Positions 33,269 to 42,013 of a stretch of DNA of 64,000 nt are shown here, piece by piece (the first letter of the stretch is position 1; each line of letters opens with the position of its first letter). Origin of the DNA: Bacillota bacterium (GTDB lineage: Bacteria > Bacillota > Clostridia > Lachnospirales > Lachnospiraceae); the NCBI GenBank assembly GCA_023458035.1, contig JAEXAX010000031.1, forward strand, positions 33,274 to 97,273, given 5' to 3'. The notes under the pieces are model-generated. The model saw only the letters and a program-made list of their open reading frames with translations. It ran no database searches and had not been told where the DNA came from. A program made the translations under genes and the position numbers.

Positions 33269-34411
33269 ATGTTGGAAGTGGTCAGCGTCCGGTTTCGTCC
33301 GGCCGGAAAAATATATTATTTTAACCCCGGTGAACTGCAGCTGAAGAAGGGCGATGAAGTCATTGTAGAAACGTCACGCGGTATCGAATACGGTTTGGTG
33401 ATTCAGGGAAATAGGGAATTACCGGATAAGAAATTGGCCAATGGTCTGAAGCCGGTATTGCGGGTAGCGACTGAGGAAGATAGCGAACTGGTGGAACGCA
33501 ATTTGCGTGATGCCAAGGCTGCCTATCCGATTTGCTATCGCAAAATTCAGGAACATCAGCTGGATATGAAGCTGATCGATGTGGAATATACCTTTGATCG
33601 AAATAAGATATTGTTTTACTTTACGGCTGACGGCCGCGTGGATTTTCGTGAGCTGGTGAAGGATCTGGCGGCGGTCTTTAAGACACGGGTGGAGCTGCGC
33701 CAAGTCGGGGTCAGAGATGAAACGAAACTGCTGGGCGGTATCGGCGTCTGCGGCCGTGAGCTGTGTTGCAGAACTTACCTGACCGATTTTGTGCCTGTAT
33801 CCATTAAAATGGCCAAGGATCAGAATCTGTCTCTGAATCCGGGCAAAATTTCCGGTGTTTGCGGTCGATTGATGTGCTGTTTGAAGCATGAGCAGAGCAT
33901 ATATGAAGAATTAAATTCCAAGCTGCCGCCGGTCGGCAGTATCGTGGCGACGCCGGATCGCGGCCAGGGAGAGGTAAAAAATGTCAATGTCCTGCGCCAG
34001 ATGGTAAAGGTTGTTATCTCAAACGGCGATGAGCCGGAATTATTGGAATACCCGGTGGATGCGTTGGTGGTCAAAGGCTTCCGTTCAAAAAAGGAACGAC
34101 AGCTGGAGCAGCAACAGCAGGCCCGCGAGGCGGCGGAAAAGAGGGCGGCCCGCGAGGCGGCGTTGGAGCAGCGCAAGCAGGGTAAAAACCGCAGTGCAGC
34201 CAGAGCAGCCGAAGCCAGAGCTGCGCAGTCCAAGCAAACAGAAAACAAGACGGTTGACATAGCGGCAGTCAAGCCGGTCACAGAGGGCCGAGAACAAACG
34301 GGAAACGATAGTGAACCGCGTCGGCACAGACCGAGACGAAGGAGTAGAAATAGGCAAAATCATGAAACGGATACCGGAGCCGGACAGGATAATTACGAGG
34401 CAACTGAATAA
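33269..34411 (+). CDS. PSP1 / RicT (YaaT)-like protein
   Basis: 380 residues. The PSP1 domain (about 60-230) carries the cysteine motifs GVCGRELCCRTYL and SGVCGRLMCCLKHEQ. In B. subtilis YaaT (RicT) equivalent cysteines hold Fe-S clusters in the RicAFT complex acting on RNase Y and sporulation. The last 110 residues are an Ala/Arg/Glu/Gln-rich helix and a very basic tail, longer than in B. subtilis (275). It starts with MLEVVSVRFRPAGKIYYF after GGAGAGAG. The end overlaps the alternative starts of the next gene. Confidence 0.85.
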   Translation: MLEVVSVRFRPAGKIYYFNPGELQLKKGDEVIVETSRGIEYGLVIQGNRELPDKKLANGLKPVLRVATEEDSELVERNLRDAKAAYPICYRKIQEHQLDMKLIDVEYTFDRNKILFYFTADGRVDFRELVKDLAAVFKTRVELRQVGVRDETKLLGGIGVCGRELCCRTYLTDFVPVSIKMAKDQNLSLNPGKISGVCGRLMCCLKHEQSIYEELNSKLPPVGSIVATPDRGQGEVKNVNVLRQMVKVVISNGDEPELLEYPVDALVVKGFRSKKERQLEQQQQAREAAEKRAAREAALEQRKQGKNRSAARAAEARAAQSKQTENKTVDIAAVKPVTEGREQTGNDSEPRRHRPRRRSRNRQNHETDTGAGQDNYEATE

Positions 34412-36047
34412 AGAGGATTTTTTGCGTCCGGGCGAGCGGTTGGATTATCTGGAGCGGGGAGATTACCATATCATTCAACAGCCACAGGGCTTTTGCTTTG
34501 GTATTGATGCGGTGCTGTTAAGCGGTTTTGTCAAGGTTCATCCGTCGGAGCGTCTGGCTGACCTTGGCACCGGTACCGGTATCCTGCCGTTGTTATTGCA
34601 CGCCAAGACAGCCTGTCGGGATCTGACCGGGGTGGAAGCTCAGGCAGATTCGGCCGAGATGGCTGCTCGCAGTGTCCGCATGAACGGTCTGGAGGAGGAT
34701 ATTCATATCCTGCAGGCCGATGTGGCGACCGTCGCCGAGCAGTTGGGGGCACAGTCCTTTGATGTGGTGGTGACCAATCCGCCTTATATGCGCGGCGGCA
34801 GCGGAAAGACCAATAACAGTGATCGTGTAACTATGGCCCGCCATGAAACGACCTGTGACCTGGCGGCCTGGATGACGACCGCGGCAACGTTGTTAAAAGA
34901 AAACGGACGCATTTATATCATTCACCGGCCGAATCGACTGGCGGAGCTGATGCAATGCATGCAGAACAATAGACTGGAGCCGAAGCAGCTGAGGATGGTA
35001 CAGTCTTATACCGGACAAAAGCCGGTATTGGTACTGGTGGAAGGTGTTAAAGGGGCAAAGCCTGATCTGAATATCCGGGAGCCGCTGATTATCTACCGTC
35101 AGGCGGGTGTTTATACAGATGAAGTTTTACAGATTTACGGAAAAGATCTGCCGGAGGCTGGCGGCGAACGGGATACCGAGCTGCCTGCCGAACGGGAGGC
35201 CGGAGGCGGTTTGGTGCTGGTCGGAACGCCGATCGGTAATCTGTCGGATTTTTCGCCAAGAGCGGCTGAGGCATTGCGGCAGGCCGACATGGTAGCGGCT
35301 GAGGATACCAGACACAGCCTGCGTTTGCTGCAGCATATCGGTATCCGAGCAAAATTGACCAGCTATCATGAGTTTAATAAGATCGAGAAGGCGACCGAGC
35401 TGGTACGGCTGATGCAGCGAGGACATCGGATTGCCCTGATCACAGATGCCGGTATGCCCGGCATTTCGGATCCCGGTGAAGAACTGGTGCGCTTATGTTA
35501 CCGGGCCGGTGTGTCGGTAACTGTCGTGCCCGGACCGTCGGCTGTGGTATCGGCTTTGGTAATGAGCGGTCTGTCGACCCGGTATTTTCATTTCGAGGGG
35601 TTTTTACCGAAGGATAAAAAAGAAAAACGTGAGCGGCTGGCAGCCTTACAGCAGTTGACTGATACGCTGGTATTGTACGAGGCGCCGCACAGACTGACCC
35701 GAACCTTGGCAGAGCTGCTGGAGACCCTGGGAGATAGACAACTGGTGACTGTGCGGGAATTAACGAAGGTGTTTGAAGAACGTCGCGCCGGCAGTATCTC
35801 GGAGCAGCTGCGGTATTACCGGGAACAGCCGCCGCGGGGAGAATTTGTGCTGGTGATCGAGGGACGGTCGTGGCAGGATATGCGCGGAGAGGAGCGAATG
35901 CGCTGGGACGGCATGACGATTCCGGAGCATGTGGCCATGTATGAAGCGCAGGGCTTAAGTCAAAAGGAAGCCATGAAAGCGGTGGCCAAGGACAGAGGCA
36001 CGGCCAAACGGGACATCTATGCCGTCCTGCATCGAGAAGCAGAATGA
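34311..36047 (+). CDS. Fused tRNA1(Val) adenine-N6 methyltransferase and 16S rRNA 2'-O-ribose methyltransferase (TrmN6-RsmI)
   Basis: One uninterrupted frame of up to 578 residues. Residues about 38-285 are TrmN6-like: FCFGIDAVLLSGF, LADLGTGTGILPLLL (SAM site) and the DVVVTNPPYMRGG catalytic motif. From about residue 300 it is RsmI: LVLVGTPIGNLSDFSPRA, AEDTRHSLRLL, LITDAGMPGISDPG, VVPGPSAVVSAL and LYEAPHRL. RsmI makes 2'-O-methyl C1402 of 16S rRNA. These are usually separate neighbours. An internal GGAGG (35202-35206) 7 bases before GTG 35214 could also start a free 277-residue RsmI. The upstream start is unsure: GTG 34311, ATG 34362 or TTG 34422, the last giving the usual family N-terminus. 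Confidence 0.82.
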   Translation: MNRVGTDRDEGVEIGKIMKRIPEPDRIITRQLNKEDFLRPGERLDYLERGDYHIIQQPQGFCFGIDAVLLSGFVKVHPSERLADLGTGTGILPLLLHAKTACRDLTGVEAQADSAEMAARSVRMNGLEEDIHILQADVATVAEQLGAQSFDVVVTNPPYMRGGSGKTNNSDRVTMARHETTCDLAAWMTTAATLLKENGRIYIIHRPNRLAELMQCMQNNRLEPKQLRMVQSYTGQKPVLVLVEGVKGAKPDLNIREPLIIYRQAGVYTDEVLQIYGKDLPEAGGERDTELPAEREAGGGLVLVGTPIGNLSDFSPRAAEALRQADMVAAEDTRHSLRLLQHIGIRAKLTSYHEFNKIEKATELVRLMQRGHRIALITDAGMPGISDPGEELVRLCYRAGVSVTVVPGPSAVVSALVMSGLSTRYFHFEGFLPKDKKEKRERLAALQQLTDTLVLYEAPHRLTRTLAELLETLGDRQLVTVRELTKVFEERRAGSISEQLRYYREQPPRGEFVLVIEGRSWQDMRGEERMRWDGMTIPEHVAMYEAQGLSQKEAMKAVAKDRGTAKRDIYAVLHREAE

Positions 36048-36073
36048 ACGGAAATACAGAGGAGGTAACAAGC

Positions 36074-38041
36074 ATGTGTGAACAGCATAAGGGAAAATAT
36101 TATATGACAACGGCCATCGCCTATACGTCAGGCAAGCCGCATATCGGAAATACATACGAGGCCGTATTGGCGGACAGCATCGCCAGATTCAGACGCTGGG
36201 AAGGGTATGATGTATTCTTCCAGACCGGTACTGATGAGCACGGTCAGAAGATAGAGGAAAGGGCGGCAGCGGCCGGCGTTACACCGAAGGCCTTTGTCGA
36301 TGGCTTGGCCGGAGAGGTCAAGCGGATCTGGGATCTGATGAATACCTCCTACGACAAATTCATCCGTACCACCGATGCCGATCATGAGCGGGTGGTGCAG
36401 CATATCTTTAAGAAGCTGTATGAGCAGGGCGACATTTACAAGGGACAGTATCAGGGTATGTACTGTAAGCCCTGTGAATCTTTCTTTACGCCGTCTCAGT
36501 TAAAGGACGGCCGCTGCCCGGACTGCGGCGGTGAGGTGCAGGCGGCCGAGGAGGAGGCCTATTTCCTGCGTCTGAGCAAATATGCCGATCGGCTGATCGA
36601 GCATATTCAGACCCACCCGGATTTTATCCAGCCGGAATCCCGTAAAAATGAGATGATGAACAATTTCATCCTGGCCGGCCTGCAGGATCTGTGCGTATCC
36701 CGAACCAGCTTTAAATGGGGCATCCCGGTCGATTTCGATGATAAGCATGTGGTTTACGTCTGGATCGATGCCTTATCAAACTATATCACTGGCATCGGCT
36801 ATGATGTGGATGGGCAGACACAGCAGTATAAGGCGCTGTGGCCGGCCGATCTGCATCTGATCGGAAAGGACATCCTGCGTTTTCATACCATCTACTGGCC
36901 GATCATGCTGATGGCCCTCGGCCAGCCGCTGCCGAAGCAGATATTCGGCCATCCGTGGTTGTTGCAGGGAGATGGCAAGATGAGTAAGTCAAAGGGCAAC
37001 GTGATGTATGCGGATGACCTGGCTGATATCTTCGGTGTAGATGCGGTTCGTTATTTCGTACTGCATGAGATGCCGTTTGACAATGACGGCGTTATCTCCT
37101 ATGAGCTGATCACTGAGCGGGTGAACTCCGAGCTGGCCAATACCCTCGGAAACCTGGTGAATCGAACCATTGCCATGATCAACAAATATTTCGGCGGTAG
37201 CGTTCGCCGTACAGGCACCGAAGCGGAGCCGGATAAGGAATTTCGGGCAACCGTCCTGGAGCAGGTGAAAAAAGTCAGTGCCAGGATGGATCAGCTGCGG
37301 GTAGCGGATGCCATGACAGCAGTCTTTGCCATCTTTAAGCGCTCCAATAAATACATTGATGAAACCATGCCTTGGGTATTGGCCAAGGACGAGAGCCGGC
37401 AGAATCGCCTGCAGGAGGTACTGTATCATCTGGCCGAGGCTATCATGATCGGCAGCAGTGTGCTGGCTCCGTTTATGCCGCAGACTGCCGAGCAGATCAG
37501 CCGTCAGTTGGGCAGGGAGTTGTATACACCGCAGCAGCTGACGGCTTTTGGGCAGGGAGCTGCTGCCTTTACCGTCACCGCCGAGCCGCAGATTCTATTC
37601 GCCCGTCTGGATGTCAATGAGATTTTGGCCAAGGCCGCCGAAAAACAGACGGCCGCTGTAGAGGAAGCTGTCGTTGAAGCTGAAGACCTTCAGGTGACCG
37701 ATATTGAAGATAAGCCGGAGATCGGCTATGATGATTTTATGAAGCTGCAATTCCAGGTCGGCCGCATCATTGCCTGTGAAGAGGTGCCGAAGTCCAAGAA
37801 GCTGTTATGCTCGAAGGTGCAGGTCGGCTCCGAGGTAAAGCAGATCGTATCCGGTATCAAGGCTTTCTATTCCGCCGAAGAGATGGTCGGAAAAGACGTG
37901 ATGGTACTGGTAAACTTAAAGCCGGCCAAGCTGGCAGGCGTCCTGTCGGAGGGCATGCTGCTGTGTGCCGAGGACAAGGACGGCAAGCTGTGCCTGATGA
38001 CACCGGAACAGCCGATGATGCCGGGTAGTGAAATATGTTAA
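36074..38041 (+). CDS. metG: Methionyl-tRNA synthetase
   Basis: Class I synthetase, 655 residues from ATG 36074 (GAGGAGG at 36059-36065, 8-base spacing; ATG 36044 lacks a site). It has the HIGH-type motif PHIGNTYE, a zinc finger with four cysteines (CKPCESFFTPSQLKDG and CPDCG), WIDALSNYITG, KMSKSKGN and the anticodon-binding helix bundle. Residues about 555-655 form the C-terminal tRNA-binding OB fold (FMKLQFQVGRIIACEEVPKS). This domain set is standard for Firmicutes. The tatD start lies inside its last codons. Confidence 0.95.
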   Translation: MCEQHKGKYYMTTAIAYTSGKPHIGNTYEAVLADSIARFRRWEGYDVFFQTGTDEHGQKIEERAAAAGVTPKAFVDGLAGEVKRIWDLMNTSYDKFIRTTDADHERVVQHIFKKLYEQGDIYKGQYQGMYCKPCESFFTPSQLKDGRCPDCGGEVQAAEEEAYFLRLSKYADRLIEHIQTHPDFIQPESRKNEMMNNFILAGLQDLCVSRTSFKWGIPVDFDDKHVVYVWIDALSNYITGIGYDVDGQTQQYKALWPADLHLIGKDILRFHTIYWPIMLMALGQPLPKQIFGHPWLLQGDGKMSKSKGNVMYADDLADIFGVDAVRYFVLHEMPFDNDGVISYELITERVNSELANTLGNLVNRTIAMINKYFGGSVRRTGTEAEPDKEFRATVLEQVKKVSARMDQLRVADAMTAVFAIFKRSNKYIDETMPWVLAKDESRQNRLQEVLYHLAEAIMIGSSVLAPFMPQTAEQISRQLGRELYTPQQLTAFGQGAAAFTVTAEPQILFARLDVNEILAKAAEKQTAAVEEAVVEAEDLQVTDIEDKPEIGYDDFMKLQFQVGRIIACEEVPKSKKLLCSKVQVGSEVKQIVSGIKAFYSAEEMVGKDVMVLVNLKPAKLAGVLSEGMLLCAEDKDGKLCLMTPEQPMMPGSEIC

Positions 38042-38817
38042 TCTTTGACACCCATGCCCATTATGACAGCGAAGACTATTTGGAGGACCGCGAGCAGGTG
38101 CTTGATGAACTGCAGGAGGCCGGTGTCAAACATGTGACCAACATCGCCTATGACATCGACTCCAGCCGGCGGGTATTAGAGCTGATTGACAGCCATCCGT
38201 TTTTGTATGGTTGTATAGGCGTGCATCCGGATGAGGTCGGGGGCATGACAGAAGCTGATTTGACCTGGCTGGCCGAACATGCCAGTCATCCTAAGGTGGT
38301 GGCCATCGGCGAGATAGGACTGGATTATTATTGGAATAAGGCGGAAAAAGAGGTACAGGAATATTGGTTCGGGCGTCAGACTAAGCTGGCCCGCACCGTC
38401 GGATTGCCGATCGTGGTACACAGTCGTGATGCGGCGGCTGATACCTTTGCGCAGATCGAAAAAAACCGGGCCTACGAGGTCGGCGGCATCATCCATGCCT
38501 ACTCCTACGGTGTACCGATGGCCTTGGAATATGTCAAGATGGGTTTTTATATCGGCATCGGCGGAGTGGTCACCTTTAAGAATGGCCGTAAACTAAAGGA
38601 AGTGGTGCAGGCTCTGCCGCTTTCAGCCATAGTACTGGAAACGGACAGCCCGTATCTGACACCGGTACCCTTCCGCGGCAAGCGCAATCGTTCGGATTAT
38701 CTGCGCTATGTGGCTGAAGAAATTGCCGCATTAAAAGAGATCCCGGTGGAAGAGGTCTATGCACAGACGTATCGGAATGCATTGGCTGCCTATCGGATCA
38801 ATAAGGAGGAAGCATGA
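38035..38817 (+). CDS. tatD: TatD family metal-dependent hydrolase
   Basis: TIM-barrel metal hydrolase, probable 3'-5' DNase/RNase, 260 residues. Metal ligands are in FDTHAHYD, AIGEIGLDYYW, VVHSRDAAADT, IIHAYS and ETDSPYLTPVPFRGKRN. It overlaps metG by 7 bases and its stop overlaps rsmA (ATGA). The order metG, tatD, rsmA is conserved in many Firmicutes. Confidence 0.93.
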   Translation: MLIFDTHAHYDSEDYLEDREQVLDELQEAGVKHVTNIAYDIDSSRRVLELIDSHPFLYGCIGVHPDEVGGMTEADLTWLAEHASHPKVVAIGEIGLDYYWNKAEKEVQEYWFGRQTKLARTVGLPIVVHSRDAAADTFAQIEKNRAYEVGGIIHAYSYGVPMALEYVKMGFYIGIGGVVTFKNGRKLKEVVQALPLSAIVLETDSPYLTPVPFRGKRNRSDYLRYVAEEIAALKEIPVEEVYAQTYRNALAAYRINKEEA

Positions 38818-39695
38818 CAGCCATCGGAACCACCGGTCAGACCCTGGCCACACTAGAGAAGCATGGGTTTACCATTCAAAAGAAATACGGTCAGAACTTC
38901 CTGATTGACCAAAATGTGCTGAACAATATCGTCAGTCATGCCGGAATCGGCCCTGATGATGTAGTGCTGGAGATCGGACCGGGTATCGGAGCCCTGACCC
39001 AAAAGCTGGCCGAAGCGGCCGGCCGGGTGCTGGCAGTCGAGATTGACCGGATGCTGATTCCGGTGCTGGAGGACACGTTATCTGCCTATGACAATGTTTT
39101 CATTTTGCATCAGGATATCTTAAAGGTCGATATCTCCGGTTTTCTGCGAGAACAGGCCGGCGGCCGCACCGTTAAAGTGGTTGCCAACCTGCCGTATTAC
39201 ATCACCACACCGGTGGTGATGGCCCTGTTGGAAACAGATTATCCGATCGAGAGCATCACCATTATGGTACAGACAGAGGTCGCCAAACGAATGTATATGG
39301 GGCCGGGTACAAAGGATTACGGGGCCCTGTCACTGGCTGTGCAGTATTATGCGACCGGCAGGATCGTCATGGAGGTATCACCGGAATGCTTTATTCCGCG
39401 ACCTAAGGTCGGTTCGGCGGTGATCCGTTTGGACTGCCGTAACCGGCCGCCCATCGAAGTGACAGATAAGAATCTGCTCTTTCGCATTATTCGGGGCGCC
39501 TTTGCCCAAAGACGAAAAAAGCTGACCAACAGCATCTTTACTCAGGAAGCTCTTCCGTTTGACAAGGAGGCATTGGAGACGGCCTTGACGGCTATGAATT
39601 TGCCGGTGACCATCCGCGGAGAAGCATTGACTCTGCAACAATTTGCCGAGCTGACCAATCGACTGGCCGGTTCGAACCAAACAAATTTAGAATAA
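38814..39695 (+). CDS. rsmA: 16S rRNA (A1518/A1519) dimethyladenosine transferase
   Basis: KsgA family, 293 residues; dimethylates two adjacent adenines in the 3' hairpin of 16S rRNA late in 30S assembly. Seen are FTIQKKYGQNFLID, the SAM loop VLEIGPGIGALTQKLAEA, AVEIDRMLIPVLE, the catalytic VANLPYYITTPV (NLPY) and FIPRPKVGSAVIRL. The C-terminal domain includes FAQRRKKLTNSI. Starts within the tatD stop codon. Confidence 0.95.
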   Translation: MTAIGTTGQTLATLEKHGFTIQKKYGQNFLIDQNVLNNIVSHAGIGPDDVVLEIGPGIGALTQKLAEAAGRVLAVEIDRMLIPVLEDTLSAYDNVFILHQDILKVDISGFLREQAGGRTVKVVANLPYYITTPVVMALLETDYPIESITIMVQTEVAKRMYMGPGTKDYGALSLAVQYYATGRIVMEVSPECFIPRPKVGSAVIRLDCRNRPPIEVTDKNLLFRIIRGAFAQRRKKLTNSIFTQEALPFDKEALETALTAMNLPVTIRGEALTLQQFAELTNRLAGSNQTNLE

Positions 39696-39709
39696 TAGGA
39701 GGAAAAATT

Positions 39710-40387
39710 ATGCGTTACGAAGTAAAAGGAACTCCCTTTCCGGTGGTCATCTGCTATCTGGAAAACGGCGAATCAATGATCTCAGAGGGCGGCTCGATGT
39801 CCTGGATGAGCCCGAATATGCACATGGAAACGACATCAAACGGCGGCGTCGGCAAAATGATCGGCCGCGCCTTCTCCGGTGAGAGGATGTTTCAGAATAT
39901 CTATACAGCCATGGGCGGAAATGGTATGATCGCTTTCGCTTCCAGCTTTCCGGGTGAGATCCGGGCTGTCGAGATCCAGCCGGGACGGGATCTGGTGGTT
40001 TCCAAGAGCGGCTTTTTGGCCAGTGAACGCGGAGTGGATTTGTCGATCTTTTTCCAGAAAAAACTGGGCACCGGCTTTTTCGGCGGAGAAGGCTTTATCA
40101 TGCAGAGACTGTCCGGCAGCGGAATGGCCTTTCTGGAAATTGATGGTTCTGCCATTGACTATGATCTGGCTCCGGGTCAGCAGATTATAGTCGATACCGG
40201 ATATGTAATCTGCATGGATGCTACCTGCAGCATGGATATCAAAACCGTGCCGGGTGTGAAGAACATGCTTTTTGGCGGTGAAGGAATCTTTAATACAGTC
40301 GTAACCGGACCGGGGCGAGTGACCATACAAACACAGCCGATTTCCAATGTGGCAGCGCAAATGAAGCGCTATCTGCCGTTTAAGTAA
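39710..40387 (+). CDS. AIM24 / TIGR00266 family protein
   Basis: 225 residues with a beta-rich fold and no signal peptide: MRYEVKGTPFPVVICYLENGES, ISEGGSMSWMSPNM, GEIRAVEIQPGRDLVVSKSGFLAS and DATCSMDIKTVPGVKNMLFGGEG. This is the widespread AIM24-like family, named for a mitochondrial protein; bacterial function is not established. GGAGG lies upstream and the MATE gene begins 27 bases after the stop, suggesting the three genes rsmA, this one and the MATE exporter share a transcript. Confidence 0.82.
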   Translation: MRYEVKGTPFPVVICYLENGESMISEGGSMSWMSPNMHMETTSNGGVGKMIGRAFSGERMFQNIYTAMGGNGMIAFASSFPGEIRAVEIQPGRDLVVSKSGFLASERGVDLSIFFQKKLGTGFFGGEGFIMQRLSGSGMAFLEIDGSAIDYDLAPGQQIIVDTGYVICMDATCSMDIKTVPGVKNMLFGGEGIFNTVVTGPGRVTIQTQPISNVAAQMKRYLPFK

Positions 40388-40414
40388 CAGTTGCGCAACA
40401 GTAAGAGGAGAACT

Positions 40415-41788
40415 ATGACCCAATACAATCGTAAGGCGTTTTACCGAAACGCCCTGCTGCTGGTGATCCCGGTTGCCCTGCAGAACATCATCAATGTGGC
40501 GATCACCGCCACCGATGTGCTGATGATGGGGCGGGTGGGGGAAAAGGCCCTGTCCGGCGTATCTTTGGCCGGACAGCTCCAGTTTGTGCTGACCCTGATC
40601 CTTTTTGGTTTGACCTCAGGCCTGTCGGTTCTGACTGCTCAGTATTGGGGTAAAAAGGAGGTACGGGCTATCGAGGCCATTTTGGGGATTGCCCTAAAGC
40701 TGTCGGTGCTGATCGCCCTGTTGTTTTTTGTTGCCGTCAGTCTTTTTCCGGAGCCGTTGATGCGCATTTTTTCCAATGATCCGGAGGTTATCCGCCACGG
40801 TGTGGCTTATCTGCGGATCGTGGCCTGGAGTTATCCGCTGGCAGCCATATCTACAGTGTATGCTTTTACCATGCGTTCCTTAGAGCGAGTTATGCTGGGT
40901 ATGGCCATGTATCTGATCTCCTGGATCATCAATGTTATTTTCAATGCGATCTTTATCTTCGGCCTTTTAGGAGCCCCGGCCATGGGAGCTGCCGGCGCGG
41001 CTGTCGGAACCTTGATGGCCAGAGTGGCCGAAATGGCAGTGGTTATCTTTTATGATCGAAACAGAAATACCGTCTTTCGTTTTAAGTGGCGGTTTTTGAA
41101 TCAGGCTACCCCCGTGTTGAAAAAGGATTTTATTACTTACTCGGCGCCGGTGTTGATCAATGAGCTGCTCTGGGGCATGGCCGTATCGGCCGGTACCGCC
41201 ATCCTCGGTCAACAAGGTTCAGCCGTATCGGCAGCCAATTCGGTGGCGCAGGTCACCAGACAGTTGTCTCAAGTGTTAACCTTTGGAGTGGCGGCAGCCA
41301 CTGCCATCATGGTCGGCAAGATGATCGGTGAAGGAAAGCGGGAGATGGCGAAGATTTATGCCAGACGCTTTATCAACCTGTCCTTTGTGACCGGTGGTAT
41401 CGCCTGCCTGATTATTTTACTGGTGCGCGGACCGGCGCTGATGATCGCCGATGTGTCGGTCCAGTCACGTGACTACCTGAGCGGCATGATGCTGAATCTG
41501 GCTTGGTTTGTGATCCTGCAATCCTTTAATACAACCATGATCGTCGGCGTCTTCCGTGCCGGCGGAGATTCCAAATTCGGTCTGATCATCGATGCCGTAT
41601 CGATGTGGAGCGGATCCTTGATCATCGGTTTTCTGGGAGCCTTTGTCTTCCGCTGGCCGGTACTGTGGGTTTATGCTGCGCTGTTGTCGGATGAAATCAT
41701 CAAGACGCCGCTGTCGCTGTGGCGTTATTTGAGCGGCAAATGGTGTACCGATGTGACACGGGATTTAAATGAAAAACCTGCTGAGTAG
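40415..41788 (+). CDS. MATE family efflux transporter
   Basis: 457 residues, twelve membrane helices in two MatE halves. ATG 40415 is favoured (AGAGGAG just upstream); the longer frame to TTG 40391 has no site. Typical text includes LLLVIPVALQNIINVAITATDVLMMGRVGEKALSGVSLAGQ at the first helices and AYLRIVAWSYPLAAIS. Only distantly similar to the other MATE protein at 17.8 kb (different loop wording), so it is probably a separate subfamily. Substrate unknown. Confidence 0.88.
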   Translation: MTQYNRKAFYRNALLLVIPVALQNIINVAITATDVLMMGRVGEKALSGVSLAGQLQFVLTLILFGLTSGLSVLTAQYWGKKEVRAIEAILGIALKLSVLIALLFFVAVSLFPEPLMRIFSNDPEVIRHGVAYLRIVAWSYPLAAISTVYAFTMRSLERVMLGMAMYLISWIINVIFNAIFIFGLLGAPAMGAAGAAVGTLMARVAEMAVVIFYDRNRNTVFRFKWRFLNQATPVLKKDFITYSAPVLINELLWGMAVSAGTAILGQQGSAVSAANSVAQVTRQLSQVLTFGVAAATAIMVGKMIGEGKREMAKIYARRFINLSFVTGGIACLIILLVRGPALMIADVSVQSRDYLSGMMLNLAWFVILQSFNTTMIVGVFRAGGDSKFGLIIDAVSMWSGSLIIGFLGAFVFRWPVLWVYAALLSDEIIKTPLSLWRYLSGKWCTDVTRDLNEKPAE

Positions 41789-41827
41789 AGCAAAATGGAT
41801 GCGGCAGCGCTTTTTATTACAAAGAAT

Positions 41828-41858
41828 AAGAGCCGGGTCTGTGCAAGGCCCGGCTCTT
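41828..41858 (+). terminator. Hairpin after the second MATE gene
   Basis: AAGAGCCGGG (41828-41837) pairs perfectly with CCCGGCTCTT (41849-41858) over an 11-base loop. The tail after it is not a clean T-run. Confidence 0.6.
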
Positions 41859-42013
41859 GGTGTAAATATTTGTTAAAAAGTCACAGCTTGAAGCCTTTTC
41901 TATTTTCACTGAAATAAAGTAGTAGGATCCTGTCACGGTTTACGATAATCACTCATTGGAACATACAGCCGGAAGCTGTAAAGCACTTGAGCCGGAGGAA
42001 AAAGGAAATTAAG

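Noticed and set aside
41794..41916. Forward 40-codon frame after the second MATE gene
   Set aside because: It contains the perfect terminator hairpin and lacks a ribosome site.
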